Assembly: GCA_023014485.1 (NCBI GenBank)
Contig: JAJOZX010009454.1
Location: 1-64,000, forward strand
Length of the DNA stretch: 64,000 nt
Source: Bathynomus jamesi
Lineage: Eukaryota > Arthropoda > Malacostraca > Isopoda > Cirolanidae
Reading direction: 5' to 3'
A program made the translations under genes and the position numbers. The notes under the pieces were generated by a model. The model searched no databases and was not told the origin of the DNA. It saw only the letters and a program-made list of their open reading frames with translations. Positions 11,643 through 24,115 of the stretch are shown one piece after another (position 1 is the first letter of the stretch; each line of letters opens with the position of its first letter).

Positions 11643-13865
11643 GTGCAAGGTGAGCTGGTGAGCCAGGAGGCACATTATCTGCCACACCATGCAGTGGTAC
11701 GGCGAGACAAAACTACCACCAAACTGAGGGTAGTTTTTGATGGCTCAGCCAAGGACAAAGGTGGTGTGTCCTTGAATGACTGTTTGGATGCTGGGCCAAA
11801 TTTAAATGCAGATTTATTTTCCTTGCTACTGAGCTTCAGGTTTGGTAGAGTAGCATTGACTGCAGATGTGAAGCAAGCCTTTTTGCGGATAAAGTTAAAA
11901 CCAGAGGACAGAGATGCAGTAAGGTATCTGTGGGTGGATACGAAAGATTTGTTGGAAAATGAACCTAAGGTTCAAGCATATAGAATGAAGTCAGTGTTGT
12001 TTGGCCTCAGCTCTAGTCCATTTCTGTTGGCAGCTACTATGCAGTACCATTTTAAGAAATATTCTGAAGTCTATCCTAACACTATTGAACACATAAGGAA
12101 AAATGTTTATGTTGATGATTTGCTGTGTTCCGTGGATAATACAGAAATGGCTAAACAGATATTCATGGAGGCTAGAGCTATAATGAGGGAGGCTGGCATG
12201 GAGCTTAGAAAATGGCAGACCAATCATTCTCAATTACAAGAGTTTATGAGTCAGTCCTGTGTAGTACCTGATGCAGCAGAAAGTATTGAGGATTCTGGTA
12301 TTAAGGAGTTGTGGGCAATAGACGCAAAGGTGCTAGGCATTGTTTGGCAGCAAGATGATGATTTGTTTACCTTCAATGGGAAATCTTTAGTAGAGCTGGC
12401 TGAGAATGAGACAAGGTGGACAAAACGTACAGCTCTTAGTTTGGCTTCAAAGGTCTTTGATCCTCTTGGATTCCTGGCTCCATTTGTGATAAAGTCAAAA
12501 ATTTGGTTTCAGAGCCTCTGGGAAATTGGACTTGGTTGGGACCAAGAGTTATCTGATCATATGGTGGTAAGGTGGAAATATTGGTTCAAAGAATTGGCAC
12601 ATCTTGGAGACATTGAAATCCCAAGATGGTACTTTGGAGAGTTGAACAATAGTCTAGACAATTTGGAGCTGCACATCTTTTGTGATGCAAGTGAGAAAGC
12701 CTATGCAACTTATATTTATATAAGAGGCGCATTGCAAGAGGAAGTAAGTTGCAGGTTGGTTGCTGCAAAGAGCAGAGTAGCACCTTTGAAAAGGCTTTCT
12801 GTTCCAAGGTTGGAATTGATGGGTGCAGTTATTGCTAGTCGGCTTGCAGTTACAGTGCAAAAGTCTTTGGCCCTCTATGAAATTCCAAGCTATTATTGGA
12901 CAGACTCCACTATAGTTTGGCACTGGTTAAGAAGCCAGGCAAGGAAATGGAAACCATTTGTTGCCAATAGGGTGGAGGAAATTCAAGCGCACACAGATCC
13001 CAAGCAATGGAAGCATTGTCCAGGCACCCAAAACCCCGCTGATTTACCAACACGAGGAATTTCAGTGAAAGATCTTGCACAGTCAAGTTTGTGGTGGAAT
13101 GGGCCAGAGTGGCTAAAACTTGGAAGTGAAAACTGGCCTTCTAATCAGCCTATTGTAGGAGAATGCCAGGCTGAAGAAGCATGGGTGAGTGAGGTGAGAA
13201 AATGCACTGTGAACAGTTGTCAAGTTATGCAACAGGACCCCATATTGAGGCTTGAGGACATTAGCAGTCTGAAAAGGTTGTTAAGAGTGACAGCATGGGT
13301 ATATAGATTTACCAACAATATTAAGGGAGAAACAAGAAGGGAAGGAATTCTGAACAGTAAGGAGATTCAGCAAGCCAGGAAATACTGGGTGGTATATGTG
13401 CAGAAGGAAAAATTTGGTGAAGAGAGGGAATTGCTCACCAGCCGTCCATTACAGGTTCTACCAACACATTCTGCTCTCAAGGGTTTGGATGTGTTTTTGG
13501 ATCAGGATTTATTGAGAGTAGGAGGTAGACTACAGTTTTCTGGGCTTCCAGAGGAGAAAAGACATCCAATTTTGCTACCTTCTGGGGGGCACTTTGTGGA
13601 CCTTTTGATCCTGGATACTCATCATAAGCTGTTACATGCTGGAGTTAGAGAAGTGATAATAGAGATCAGACAACAGTTTTGGATTCCCAAAATTAGACAA
13701 GTAGTAAAAAAGGTCTTGCATAAATGTGTGGTTTGCAAGCGTTGGAGTGCAAAGCCTTATTATGAAAAGGTGGCTCCACTTCCAAGAGAACGGTGTGTCT
13801 ATACTGCCCCATTTGATGTAGTGGGAGTAGACTTCGCAGGTCCAGTCTATGTGTATGAGGTATGA
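11643..13865 (+). pseudogene. BEL copy A reverse transcriptase, RNase H and integrase N-terminus
   Basis: The RT starts with LVSQEAHYLPHHAV and KLRVVFDGSA and has an intact YVDD (12108-12119). The BEL-type RNase H follows (IFCDAS, LELMGAVIASRLA, YYWTDSTIVWHWL, NPADLPTRG; about 12660-13090). An HHCC integrase zinc-binding domain (HHKLLHAG...KCVVCKRW) and the first catalytic Asp of integrase (VGVDFAGP, near 13830) close the ORF. It ends early because GTATGAG is tandemly duplicated near 13853-13866 (7 bp), which shifts the frame; copy B lacks this duplication. Confidence 0.92.
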
Positions 13866-14889
13866 GCAAGGGGAGTCTAACAAAGGTTATATATGTCTTT
13901 TCACATGTGCTACCACCAGAGCAATCCATTTGGAGTTGTTAAGCAACTTAAGTAGTGATGTATTTCTTTTGGCCTTTAAAAGGTTTGTGAACAGAAGGGG
14001 TTTCCCAAATAAAATCATATCGGTTAATGCAAAAACCTTCAAAAAGGCTGCAAAGGAACTCCAAGAAGTTTGGTCCTTGCTAAATGAGGAAGGATTCCAA
14101 TCCTACCTTTCACATCAAGGGGTACAGTGGGAGTTTATTGTTGAAAGAGCACCATGGTGGGAAGGATTTTGGGAAAGGCTAGTGAGAAGTGTAAAGTGTC
14201 CATTAAAGAAACTTTTAGCTAATGCTCATTTGAGCAAAGAAGAATTCTGCACTGTTTTATGTGAAGTAGAAGCAATGGTGAACAGTAGGCCTATCACTTT
14301 TGTTTATAACAGTATGCAGGATGCAGAGCCATTGACACCAAATCATTTTCTTTGTGGTAAACGATTAACATCAAGCCCCAGTGTGCCAGAAGACTTGCAG
14401 CCTATCCAGAGCACTCAAGGAGAGTTAACCAGACGGTTCAGGTACCTTGAAGAGCTACAAGATCAGTTATGGAAGAGGTGGCAGATGGAATACTTGCCAG
14501 AACTCAATTATTACCCATCAGGCAAGGTAAAGGGCTCCAATGCAAATTGTATCAAGGTGGGAGAAGTGGTAATGATTGGGGATGAAAGACCAAGGCAATG
14601 CTGGAAGCTTGGCATAATTGAAGAGTTGTTTGTTGGCAAAGACAATTTAGTTAGGTCTGCACTGGTAAAGACTTCAGGAGGAAAGTTAAAGAGACCTATA
14701 CAAAAACTCTATGCTTTAGAAATCAGCAAAAACACAGATAGTCAAGATGAAACATTTGAGTTACAGCCTCATGGAGAAGGCTTGGCTAACCTTGCAGAAG
14801 GTAATGACAACAATGCCTCTTCGGTGGGGAGTGTTAGAAAATCTAGAAGAGGAAGAACCATTGTTGTCCCAAGGCGATATGATGACTAA
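13849..14889 (+). pseudogene. BEL copy A integrase core and C-terminal domain
   Basis: It continues the integrase after the 7-bp duplication. The second catalytic Asp is replaced: codon 14023-14025 is GTT (Val), where copy B has GAT at 30720-30722. The Glu region (GFWERLVRSVK) is present. A DUF5641-type C-terminal domain (PRPRQCWKLGIIEE-like) follows. The last 58 bp, including a basic tail (RKSRRGR), lie inside the 3' LTR. Confidence 0.9.
14823..14831 (+). promoter_or_regulatory. Polypurine tract, BEL copy A
   Basis: GGTGGGGAG abuts the 3' LTR. Copy B has the same tract at 31519-31527. Confidence 0.75.
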
Positions 14890-15426
14890 GCTGATTGATG
14901 CAGTATTGCTTGTATATATTAAGTTAAAGTGTATATATATCCATCTCATAATTGTAAGGTTAGTGAAAAATTCACTGAATTTAGAGCTAGCATTTTTGGG
15001 CTCTTGTGGCATCATTGTTTGGGCACTCTTGTGGCATCATTTTGGGGCGCTGCGCGTCTTTTCTACTCGTTTGTGGAATGCCGTACTTACAGGGTGTGGT
15101 CTTATAGAGAGCTCTCTTGCAATTCAGTTTGGTTGTTTAGATACAAGATTGTTGCATCGTGCAATAGTGCAGGTTGTGTTGTTGTTGCAAGGTTGAGAAA
15201 GAAGACCATAAATAGTGCCCCTTTTGTTTTTATCTTAAATTCATGCAAGTGAGGCCTAAGGTAGGCCCACATCGAGTCAGCAACCCTGAGGTAGGACCTA
15301 ATAGGACCTCAAGTCCGTAAGTTTTTAATTTTAGCTTAACTTGGGCTGTAGGTAGAACTGGCCCTTTAGAACTTGGCCGTTCACGGCTCAGCTGGGATTT
15401 TGAACCCAACAAATAAATAAATAACA
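14832..15426 (+). repeat. 3' LTR of BEL copy A
   Basis: 595 bp matching the 5' LTR. Its first 58 bp double as the end of the integrase ORF. Confidence 0.95.
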
Positions 15427-15607
15427 ATTATCGTCGTACTCTATTTCTCTGGACCATATTATGCAGATGTCTACAAGGTACGTTTGTAGAACACGAACTT
15501 CTAAATTCTAAAAATCTGACAGTTCTCCGTAACGCGGTGGCAACGCCATCCGGTCTGGATCCGCCCCCTGCATTCTCCACCAAATTAATGAACTCTTTTT
15601 GTTATAG

Positions 15608-16180
15608 ATTCAGTCCCACTCAGAAGATGGCTGTTCAGTTACTTGGTCTTGTTCCCAGAGTCGCCGTTGAGCCAGCAACAGACATTACTGAGATTTCTGT
15701 GATGCACGAGTCAGACCTTCCCAGCCCTGGGACTCTTGACATCGAATATATGCGATGGAGGAGAAAGTGGCAGTCAGAGAACGCCGAACCAGACTCGCTT
15801 CAACTTGCATTAAAGGTAGATTATAATTCTTCGTATGCCCATCTTGGGGTGACAATTCTTCGTATGCTCCGATTATTTAATATTTAATGTAAAATTTTCT
15901 AGCTTAATTGTAACTTTATCACTTTTTCTTTCCAAGCTTGCGATGCCGATATATTCCGAAACATCAACTGCTTGTTGCGAATTGCTTGCACCATACCCGT
16001 CACTTCTGCTGACAATGAACGTGCCAACAGTACCTTGAAACTTGTGAAGGGGTACTTTAGGACTACTATGTCCACGGAGAGATTGTCGGCTTGGCGTTGA
16101 TGAGCATTCATTACGACAAGCCCGTGGATTACGAAGCTGTAGTTGTTCGTCGATCCAGTCTTCGAGAGTCGGGAGATTAA
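15608..16180 (+). pseudogene. hAT transposase, C-terminal half
   Basis: Downstream of BEL A the hAT coding resumes. An exon from 15608 follows acceptor TTTGTTATAG and carries RFSPTQKMAVQLLG. An intron-like gap from about 15815 to 15935 precedes the hATC domain (ACTIPVTSADNERANSTLKL, TTMSTERLSAL). One T is missing near 16092 (GCTTGGCG), which shifts the frame in the middle of the domain. Confidence 0.75.
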
Positions 16181-16567
16181 CTGATATCTCAGTCAACACA
16201 AAACTTTGTCAATATAATAACTTCAGTATTAATGAACAAATCTAGAATGATAAAGTATGATTTTCAAAAGAAATTTAGGTTTTGATATTGTGAAATTTTC
16301 GTAAACTGTTTCTTTAAGACTTATCACGAATTTTGTCTCTCCTTGTATAATTTTCTTGCAAATCAGTACATAACTTAGATGTAAAAGCTAATAAACTTGA
16401 ACAAACACCCCGCAAATTGCTTAAAAACGCGTTTCTGAGAGCCTTAATTTTCAAAAATTTTCGGGGGAGCATGCCCCCGGACCCCTCTAGAAGCCTTCGG
16501 CGCTCGTACCGAACCCCCCCCACCTCCAGCAAATCCTGGATCCGTCCCAGGTACAGGTGTATACAAC

Positions 16568-17287
16568 TATGGAAAACTGATGAGTGGGTAGTTGGGAGGT
16601 AACGAAAATTGTTCACTGAGTAGGTAGGCAGTTAATCTAACAATTATTAAATTCCTTTCATGTCAATAACTGGGTGGATGAAACCAATTGGTTGCTCACC
16701 AGAGTTATTCTCCACACTAGTATTTATATACTGTGTGACAAGAGCGTGCTCGGTAATAGATATACATTACCGCTCAACCAACCGGGGAAAAAACCAAGAC
16801 AACGCTGGTGGAAAAAGCCCCGCGAAGAGGAGAACAAAGGAGAACGAAAACGAGGAACAGGGCGAAAGGACGGAACTGGAGAAGGGACGAGAACAGACAA
16901 CGAAAAAGATCCCCACCAGCAAGTACGCTCTCGACAATTAAACAGGAAGGAGAAAAGAGACTCTCTAATAACTAGCAGTAAGTGACTAATTGTGTTTTTA
17001 ACCCAGCAAATTAATCACATTAAATTAAGCTGGGTCAGACAAATTAGGCCTACATTGTGGCCTAAGACCCAGCATCAACTCATAGCTTAACAAAGGTGAA
17101 GGTAGATTGCCCTAACCTAATTTGGTGAGGAATCCTACTGTGGACCTCAAATTATCTGCCCGCTCTGGACCATTTCCGGAATCTCTAGGCTGACCCCTCT
17201 AGGCTAGACTTGATCTACTCTATAGTTAGACTGGAGATATAAGGGGTGGGTTAATTGTGGACCAATTCATACAGAGCATTTTTCGCA
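16568..17287 (+). repeat. 5' LTR of BEL copy C
   Basis: 720 bp. It contains TATTTATATA near 16722 as a possible TATA element and a G/A-rich block at 16795-16960. Reading frames in that block recur identically in the 3' LTR and are probably not genes. Confidence 0.92.
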
Positions 17288-17288
17288 T

Positions 17289-17306
17289 TGGTGGTCCGTG
17301 TGTGGG
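17289..17306 (+). promoter_or_regulatory. Primer binding site, BEL copy C
   Basis: TGGTGGTCCGTGTGTGGG lies one base after the 5' LTR. The tRNA was not assigned. Confidence 0.6.
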
Positions 17307-17602
17307 GAATTTACAAACCTTAACCTTACTTAACAAAAAATTGCAGAATTAGGCTAAATGGTCTAGCCTAAGCCTAACCTAATCAAGCCTAATTAGGTCT
17401 ACAACCTAGGGCCTAACTAGGAAACATTCACATTTAAGGAGTCTCATTCTCTTATAAGCTTAGACCTGATGACACATAAGTACTTGGTGGGGATTAAACC
17501 AAATTTAGACTTGACTGTTTTGTCTGTGCTCTCTCTTCTCTGGTAATTTCTTCTTGTCCTCTATTTCATTACGATCCCCAGTTAAACAATTTTGACTTAG
17601 AC

Positions 17603-18550
17603 ATGGACAGTGCGGAATTGAAAAAGTTAAAAAAGAAAAGGGGGGCAAAGTTGGGAGCTGTTACAAAGGCTGTGAACACTTTTAACAATATTACACAACC
17701 AGGTAAGGAAGATTTAGAGTGTGTAATTCTTAAATTGGAAACTAAAAAGAAGGAAATAATAGCCATTAATGAGAGTATTTCAGAGTTAGTTGAATCCGAA
17801 ATGGCTGAAGAACAATTGATAGACCTTTACGCTGATAATGATGATCAGGTAATCTCAATTGAACAGCAAATAAGGAGACTACGGTCTCGTTTGACTGACT
17901 TAACACCAAATAAACCTAATTCTGATTTTAATCAAAGTAGAGCTAACCTTCAACAAAATTTAAGTGGCATGCTAAATCCTGAGTCACAAGAATTGAGGGC
18001 TCAGTTACCCATTTTGCTAGTACCAACATTTGAAGGGGACACGGTACAATTCCCATCTTTCATTGACAAATTTGAGAGTTTAATAGGTAATAAACCTTAT
18101 ATTTCAACTGTTGAAAAGTTTAGCTACTTAACTAGTTTCCTTAAAGGCCCAGCCTATAACCTGATAGCCTATTTACCAGCCGTAGGGAATTCATATGAAG
18201 TAGCTATTGATCTCTTAAAACGTAATTACATTAATAAAGATGAGATTGTATATGAATTATCTCAACAAATTTTTGATTTTGCACCCATAAAAGATAACCA
18301 TAGTGATATGGAAATTTTTTATACAAAATTAGAAGCTATTATAGGACAACTAGTTAGCAATGAGATAGATATTAAAGCTTCATCTTGGATTATACAAGGC
18401 ATAGTTCTTAGGTGCCTTCCTTTGAGGGTAAAAGATATTTTAATTCTAAAGACGGGAGAAAATTATCCTAATCTAGAAAGTATAAGAAAACACTTCCCCA
18501 ATATCCCTAATTACAAATTGAGAGATTTTCCAACACAAAATAAGACCTAG
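17603..18550 (+). pseudogene. BEL copy C gag-like domain
   Basis: The 315-residue ORF from ATG 17603 (MDSAELKKLKKKRGAKLGAV) has a coiled-coil-like N-terminus and a DUF1759 region (VPTFEGDTVQFPSFIDKFES, VEKFSYLTSFLKGPA). It closes at TAG 18548-18550, and the next ORF is in the same frame, so this is one protein cut by a nonsense codon unless the stop is read through. Confidence 0.88.
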
Positions 18551-18553
18551 ACT

Positions 18554-19567
18554 ATGGATAAACCAAAGACTGTTCCCAGAGACCAACTAGCTACAGCCAA
18601 ACAGACAAAACTTGATACTGTAGAATCAAATGTGACCAACTGTAATACACGAACACCTACATTACAGAACTTTAATGTAACTGCTGCCTCAACTTACACA
18701 CTACATTGCAAATTTTGTGCAAGTAATGAACACAGTAGTACTGGGTGTGACAAATATTCAGACTTTAACCAAAGAGCTAAAAGATGTGAACAGTTGAACC
18801 TATGTAAAAAGTGTACTGGCCAGGGACATTATAAGAAAGACTGTAAATCTAGGTTAAGATTCAAGTGTAAGTTTTGTAAAAGTTTACGACATGTCTCATC
18901 AATGTGTGATTCACCAAAGTGTCCAAACAATAGTACTCAAACTCAAAAGATACCTCCCCCAAACAAAGGTAATCAAGAAAATGCCACTTTCATGGGACAT
19001 TCTGTTTGTTCAAACAACGTAACAAGAAACACTGAGATTCTTTTACCAACTATTACTTTGGACTTAGTGAATAGTGAGGGTAGCACCACTCCAGTGAGAT
19101 GTCTTATAGACTGTTGTTCTCAACAAACATTTGTTTCACAAAATGTAGTTAATAAATTGGGTTTGACACCAAACCCGAATGAACAAAAACTCAATATTGC
19201 ATCCTTTGTTAAGGATAACTCGGACAAAAATAACTATAAGTCAAGTGACCTGGAACTACATTTAGAAAATAAATTAGAGAAAATTGAAGCAGTTATTATT
19301 TCTAAAGTAGGACAAAACAAACTGGTTATACCCAAACTAGAACAAACCATAAATCATTTGGGAAAACACTACAAAATAGTTGATAGACATATCACTAACA
19401 ACACAGTAGCTAACATTGAAATGTTAATGGGGGCAGATTATATTAATCTTATTCATAAGGGCATAGTGAAGATAGGTAATGGTATAGCTATTCAGACTCC
19501 ATCAGGGATAGCCCCTTTGGGTGATCTATCCAAATACAACCTAGACCTAAACCAAAATAGTTCATGA
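18554..19567 (+). pseudogene. BEL copy C zinc knuckles and protease
   Basis: Same frame as the gag ORF. Zinc knuckles are CKFCASNEHSSTGC and CKKCTGQGHYKKDC. The DUF1758 protease site reads IDCCSQ (19109-19117 encode Asp-Cys-Cys), where copies A and B have DSGSQ. The catalytic Asp is kept but the Ser-Gly is lost. The GADY segment (LMGADYINLIHKG) follows. It ends at TGA 19565-19567, in frame with the next ORF. Confidence 0.88.
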
Positions 19568-19579
19568 CCAACAAATACT

Positions 19580-21712
19580 ATGTGCCTCAACTCAGTCCTA
19601 CATAACACCTGTAAGAATAGCAACACTTTGAATAATATTATCTCAACTGAGAACATTAATTCATCATTATCAAATGAAACTTTGGATGAGGCAATTCAAA
19701 CTTTATGGTTGCTAGAATCTGTGGGTATACATGACACAAATCAAACTTCAGAAGATCAGTTAATGGTAGAAAGATTTGAAGACACCATTCAGTGCAAAGA
19801 CAATAGTTATTTTATTGAGTTACCTTGGAAAATAAATTGTCCAACTTTAAGAGATAATCTCAAAGTAGCTAAAGGACATTTATATAAAGTAATGAAAAAA
19901 CTCAAACAAGATAATAATATAAAAACATATAATGATGTCTTCAAAGAACAGCTACAGAAAGGCTTCATTGAAGAAGTAACAAATAACCCTTTTAAAAAAG
20001 ATGGTTGTCATTATTTAACCCACAGGGGGGTCTATCGACAAGATGCCCCAACAACAAAACTCAGAGTAGTATATAACTGTAGCCTCAAAGACAGTGATAA
20101 ACACAGTTTGAATGATTGCCTGATTGAGGGTCCTAATCTCATTTCTGACCTTGTGAAGATCTTACTGAGGTTCAGGTTAGATAAATATGCCGTACAAAGT
20201 GACATTTCAAAGGCATTTTTGAGAATAAATCTTAAAAATGAATATGATAAGAACCAACTTAGGTTCTTATGGTTCAAGGATCCATTTGATTTGAATAAAG
20301 GGTTCATAACCTATAGATTTAATGTTGTGTTGTTTGGAGCCAATTGCTCACCTAGCCTATTAGCATTGACAATTAGACATCATTTAAACCAGTTTAATAA
20401 CTCTTTAACATTGAACTTCCTTAAGGAACATTTTTACGTAGACAATCTAATAGGCTCAACAACAACAAAATCTGAATTATCTGAAGTCTATGAACACTCT
20501 CAAAACATTATGCAACAAGGTAACTTTGAACTTAGAGAGTGGATTTCAAATGATGAGGATTTAAACAAAAAGATTTTAAAGGATAATAATGGTCTTACTG
20601 AGCCATCAGACAGAGTTAAAACTTTAGGTATGAACTGGTATTTGGATGCAACTTCTAACAGTCATGATTCAATCTGTACTAAAGGTTTTAAACTTGATGA
20701 GGAAGCAAATACTAAAAGACAAATATTATCAGAGGCTTCCAAAATTTTTGATCCTATGGGTCTATTCCTGCCTTCAACAATAAAATCAAAGATTCTCCTC
20801 CAAGAAATTTGGAGGACAAATGTTGGGTGGGATGATCCAATAACAAATGAAAATCAAAAATCTTGGAAGAAGTTAGCTGCTGATTTAACAAAAGTGCAGA
20901 ACATTAAAATTCAAAGGTGCTGTGGGTTTAGGGATAAGCCCCAGAGACTTCATGTGTTTGCTGATGCAAGCACACAAGCTTATGGGTGCTGTGCGTATCT
21001 TGTAAGTCCTACAGAAAGTCATCTAATTTATGCAAAAGGGAAAGTTGCACCTCTCAAACCTACCCGAACCATACCTCAATTGGAACTATTGGCTGCTGCA
21101 TTAGCCATTAAAACCATTTCATTGCTTAAGGATGCTTACCATGATGTGAACATAACTCATATCCACATCTGGCTTGACAGTCAGATTTGTCTTGCCTGGA
21201 TACGGAATGATAGCATTAATAGTAAGAATATCTTTGTAAGAAATAGGCTAAAAGAAATAGCTGAAGCTAATGAAAGCCTACAAGTAAACTTTCACTATGT
21301 TCCAACTAAACAAAATCCAGCAGACTTTCTGACCAGAGGTTTATCCTACAAGTTGTTGAAGTCAAACAAAACTTGGTTCATGGGACCTAAGTGGCTCTGT
21401 AATACAGACCAATGGCCTGTGGAACAAGTTAACTTGACATTAAATTTAATCTTTTCAAATGAAAAGGTTGAACCAATCACTAATTATGAAATTTATTCTG
21501 ATTTCAACAAACTTGTCAGGGTCACAGCCTACTGTTTGAGGTTTGCTCACAACTGTTTAACTACAATTAACAAACAGCTAAATAAAAATAATCATAATTA
21601 TACAGAAGTTGCAACCAAATACTGGATAGGCCATGCACAACAAAAAGAGTACAATAAAGAGTTAGAATTCTTGACTAATGGGAAAAAACAAAAGAACCTG
21701 TACCATCAGTAG
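19580..21712 (+). pseudogene. BEL copy C reverse transcriptase and RNase H
   Basis: 710 residues. The RT region includes KLRVVYNCSLKD and SDISKAFLRI. The catalytic box reads YVDN (20435-20446) instead of YVDD, a replacement expected to disable the polymerase. RNase H follows (VFADASTQAYGC, LELLAAALAIK, WLDSQICLAWIR, NPADFLTRG). The frame is lost near 21685-21695 in an A-rich run. Confidence 0.92.
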
Positions 21713-21714
21713 TT

Positions 21715-22083
21715 GTGGATCTAAACTTGTTCAGAGATGAGGAAGGCCTTCTAAGGTGTAAAGGGAGATTAGACAAATCAAAACTGTCATACAAAAGCAA
21801 ACATCCAATCCTTTTACCTAGATTTAGCTATTTGACAACATTAATCATCAGAAAAACACACAATGATGTATATCATATGGGGGTACCACAGACACTAACT
21901 ACATTAAGAAAAACGTATTGGATACCCAAGGGAAGGATCACTGTTAAAACAGTCCTGAGTGAGTGTGTCACATGTAGGCGTATTCATGCTAGGCCCTATA
22001 GGAAACCAAATCCTCCTGCTTTGCCAGAGGAGAGAGTTACTCTCAACAGACCCTTTGAGACTGTAGGCATTGACTATACATGA
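21715..22083 (+). pseudogene. BEL copy C integrase zinc-binding domain
   Basis: H-H-C-C domain (HNDVYHMG...CVTCRRIH), then the first catalytic Asp in VGIDY (22072-22074). It stops at TGA 22081-22083, where the family normally has Gly. The frame continues directly into the next ORF. Confidence 0.88.
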
Positions 22084-22086
22084 GCA

Positions 22087-23160
22087 TTGACTGTAGGGGT
22101 GGGTGACACTGAACAAAAAATGTACATTGTACTGTTTACATGTGCTGCCTCACGAGCTGTTTATCTGGATGTTGTGGAGGACCTTACAGCAGAATCTTTT
22201 GTTGCTGTCTTTAAGAGATTCTGTGCACGACATTCAGTACCCAAGACAGTTTGGACTGACAATGCTACATATTTCAAGGCTGGTGAACAAGTCATCCACG
22301 ACTTGTTAAGCGATGAAATCACACAATTATATATACAAAATTCAAACATAAAGTGGAAGTATATTCCGGTTGCCTCTCCTTGGTATGGTTCTATCTGGGA
22401 GAGGAATATACAAACAGTAAAGAATTGCTTGAAGAAAGCAATTGGCAAAAAACAGATACACTTATTTGGGTTGCTCACTCTCCTGGCTGAGATTGAGAAC
22501 ATCATTAACAATAGACCACTCACTTATGTGAGTGACAACATTAATGACCCGGAACCATTAACTCCAAATCATTTGATTCGGGGAGAACAAGTTAGTCTCC
22601 TGCCGGACTACAATATAGACTCTTCAGAAGACCCAAACTGGACTCAACGACATGATGAGCTCCAGACTAAGTTACAACATTTAACTAGAGTTAAAGCTCA
22701 TTTCATTAAACAGTGGAAAACTGAGTACTTGATGGGTCTAAGGGAGAGACATAAACAAATGACTAAGAAGGATTGGTCTGACACAATTAAGGTAGGGGAC
22801 CTTGTTCTCATACATGACAGTACTCCAAGACAATACTGGCCTCTGGCTAGAGTTTCAGAACTCAGACCAGGGGCAGACGGGGTAACAAGAGTGGTCAAAT
22901 TAAGGACTTCAACGGGTGACACAACAAGAGACATTTCTCTTTTGTACCCTTTAGAGTCTGGACCCAAAACAATGGACTTTGGAGAACCTTCTCCACTGAC
23001 AGTAACAACTGGAGACACTGAACTTCCAGTAACTATTCCTTTGACAGTAGGAGTGGTAACGCATCCTACTACAACATTGACAGACACAAGACCTCAGCGA
23101 CAAACAGCATTAAAGGCGCGACTATTTTTACAACAAAAAATAGATGCTGGGGAATTGTAA
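22087..23160 (+). pseudogene. BEL copy C integrase core and C-terminal domain
   Basis: The second Asp (VWTDNATYF, 22258-22260) and the Glu (GSIWERNIQTVK, 22399-22401) are intact, so the D-D-E triad survives although RT and protease are damaged. The C-terminal DUF5641-like domain (DSTPRQYWPLARVSEL) ends at TAA 23160. Confidence 0.9.
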
Positions 23161-23397
23161 TTTTATCTTCTAACTTTCATTTTTTCTTTTCTTATGGTAA
23201 AGACCATAGACAGTTTCATCCTATGGATGTATATTTTCTCTTCTAATTAAATGCTACACCTTCTCCATGAGAAGGTGAGGATAGGCACTGTTAATCACAT
23301 TAACAGGCATTTACAGTCAAATAGTTAGCTAGTCTACACTCAGACATAAAAATTGGTGACAATGACACCAAAATTTTATCTCCCGGGGCCCCCAGTA

Positions 23398-24115
23398 TAT
23401 GGAAAACTGATGAGTGGGTAGTTGGGAGGTAACGAAAATGGTTCACTGAGTAGGTAGGTAGTTAATCTAACAATTATTAAATTCCTTTTATGCCAATAAC
23501 TGGGTGGATGAAACCAATTGGTTGCTCACCAGAGTTATTCTCCACACTAGTATTTATATACTGTGTGACAAGAGCGTGCTCGGTAATAGATATACATTAC
23601 CGCTCAACCAACCGGGGAAAAAACCAAGACAACGCTGGTGGAAAAAGCCCCGCGAAGAGGAGAACAAAGGAGAACGAAAACGAGGAACAGGGCGAAAGGA
23701 CGGAACTGGAGAAGGGACGAGAACAGACAACGAAAAAGATCCCCACCAGCAAGTACGCTCTCGACAATTAAACAGGAAGGAGAAAAGAGACTCTCTAATA
23801 ACTAGCAGTAAGTGACTAATTGTGTTTTAACCCAGCAAATTAATCACATTAAATTAAGCTGGGTCAGACAAATTAGGCCTACATTGTGGCCTAAGACCCA
23901 GCATCAACTCATAGCTTAACAAAGGTGAAGGTAGATTGCCCTAACCTAATTTGGTGAGGAATCCTACTGTGGACCTCAATTTATCTGCCCGCTCTGGACC
24001 ATTTCCGGAATCTCTAGGCTGACCCCTCTAGGCTAGACTTGATCTACTCTATAGTTAGACTGGAGATATAAGGGTGGGTTAATTGTGGACCAATTCATAC
24101 AGAGCATTTTTCGCA
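23398..24115 (+). repeat. 3' LTR of BEL copy C
   Basis: 718 bp, TATGGAAAAC...TTTTTCGCA. It is followed by CAAC, the right-hand target duplication. Confidence 0.92.

Larger units (their letters stand above)
7481..15426 (+). mobile_element. BEL/Pao LTR retrotransposon, copy A
   Basis: Full-length element with two near-identical LTRs (TGTTAG...AACA) and a 5-bp target duplication ATTAT at 7476-7480 and 15427-15431. Domain order is gag-like DUF1759, zinc knuckles, aspartic protease, reverse transcriptase, RNase H, integrase, which is the BEL/Pao order. It inserted into the hAT transposase gene and is itself interrupted by a small hAT at 10789-11642. Copy B (24872-32126) is the same family and gives the uninterrupted sequence. 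Confidence 0.95.
5902..16550 (+). mobile_element. hAT transposon, split by BEL copy A
   Basis: The ends are CTGTGGCGGATCCAGG and, inverted, CTGGGACGGATCCAGG (14 of 16 match). They are flanked by an identical 8-bp target duplication GTACAGGT at 5894-5901 and 16551-16558; 8 bp is the hAT hallmark. Without BEL A the element would be about 2.7 kb. It encodes a ZMYM1-like transposase on the plus strand in two halves, 6164-7475 and 15608-16180. The target overlaps the last base of element X, so this insertion is younger than X. Confidence 0.9.
16568..24115 (+). mobile_element. BEL/Pao LTR retrotransposon, copy C (second family)
   Basis: LTRs of 720 and 718 bp begin TATGGAAAAC and end TTTTTCGCA. 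The flanking duplication is CAAC (16564-16567 and 24116-24119), or ACAAC if the terminal A is counted as target. The LTRs are unrelated to those of A and B. I count about eight differences between the two LTRs, so the insertion is fairly recent. The element is 9 bp to the right of the hAT. Coding is interrupted by three in-frame stops and one frameshift. Confidence 0.92.

Noticed and set aside
10781..11650. 8-bp target duplication of the small hAT in BEL A
   Set aside because: The flanks GGGCCTTG and GTGCAAGG do not match as direct repeats, so I do not claim one.
16660..16985. Two overlapping ORFs of 93 and 103 codons in the LTR of BEL copy C, repeated at 23490-23815
   Set aside because: They lie wholly inside the LTR, recur only because the LTR is duplicated, have low-complexity Lys/Glu composition and resemble no family I know.
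8077..17306. Identity of the primer tRNAs for the BEL elements
   Set aside because: The sites begin with TGG as expected but I cannot match them to a tRNA 3' end reliably from memory.
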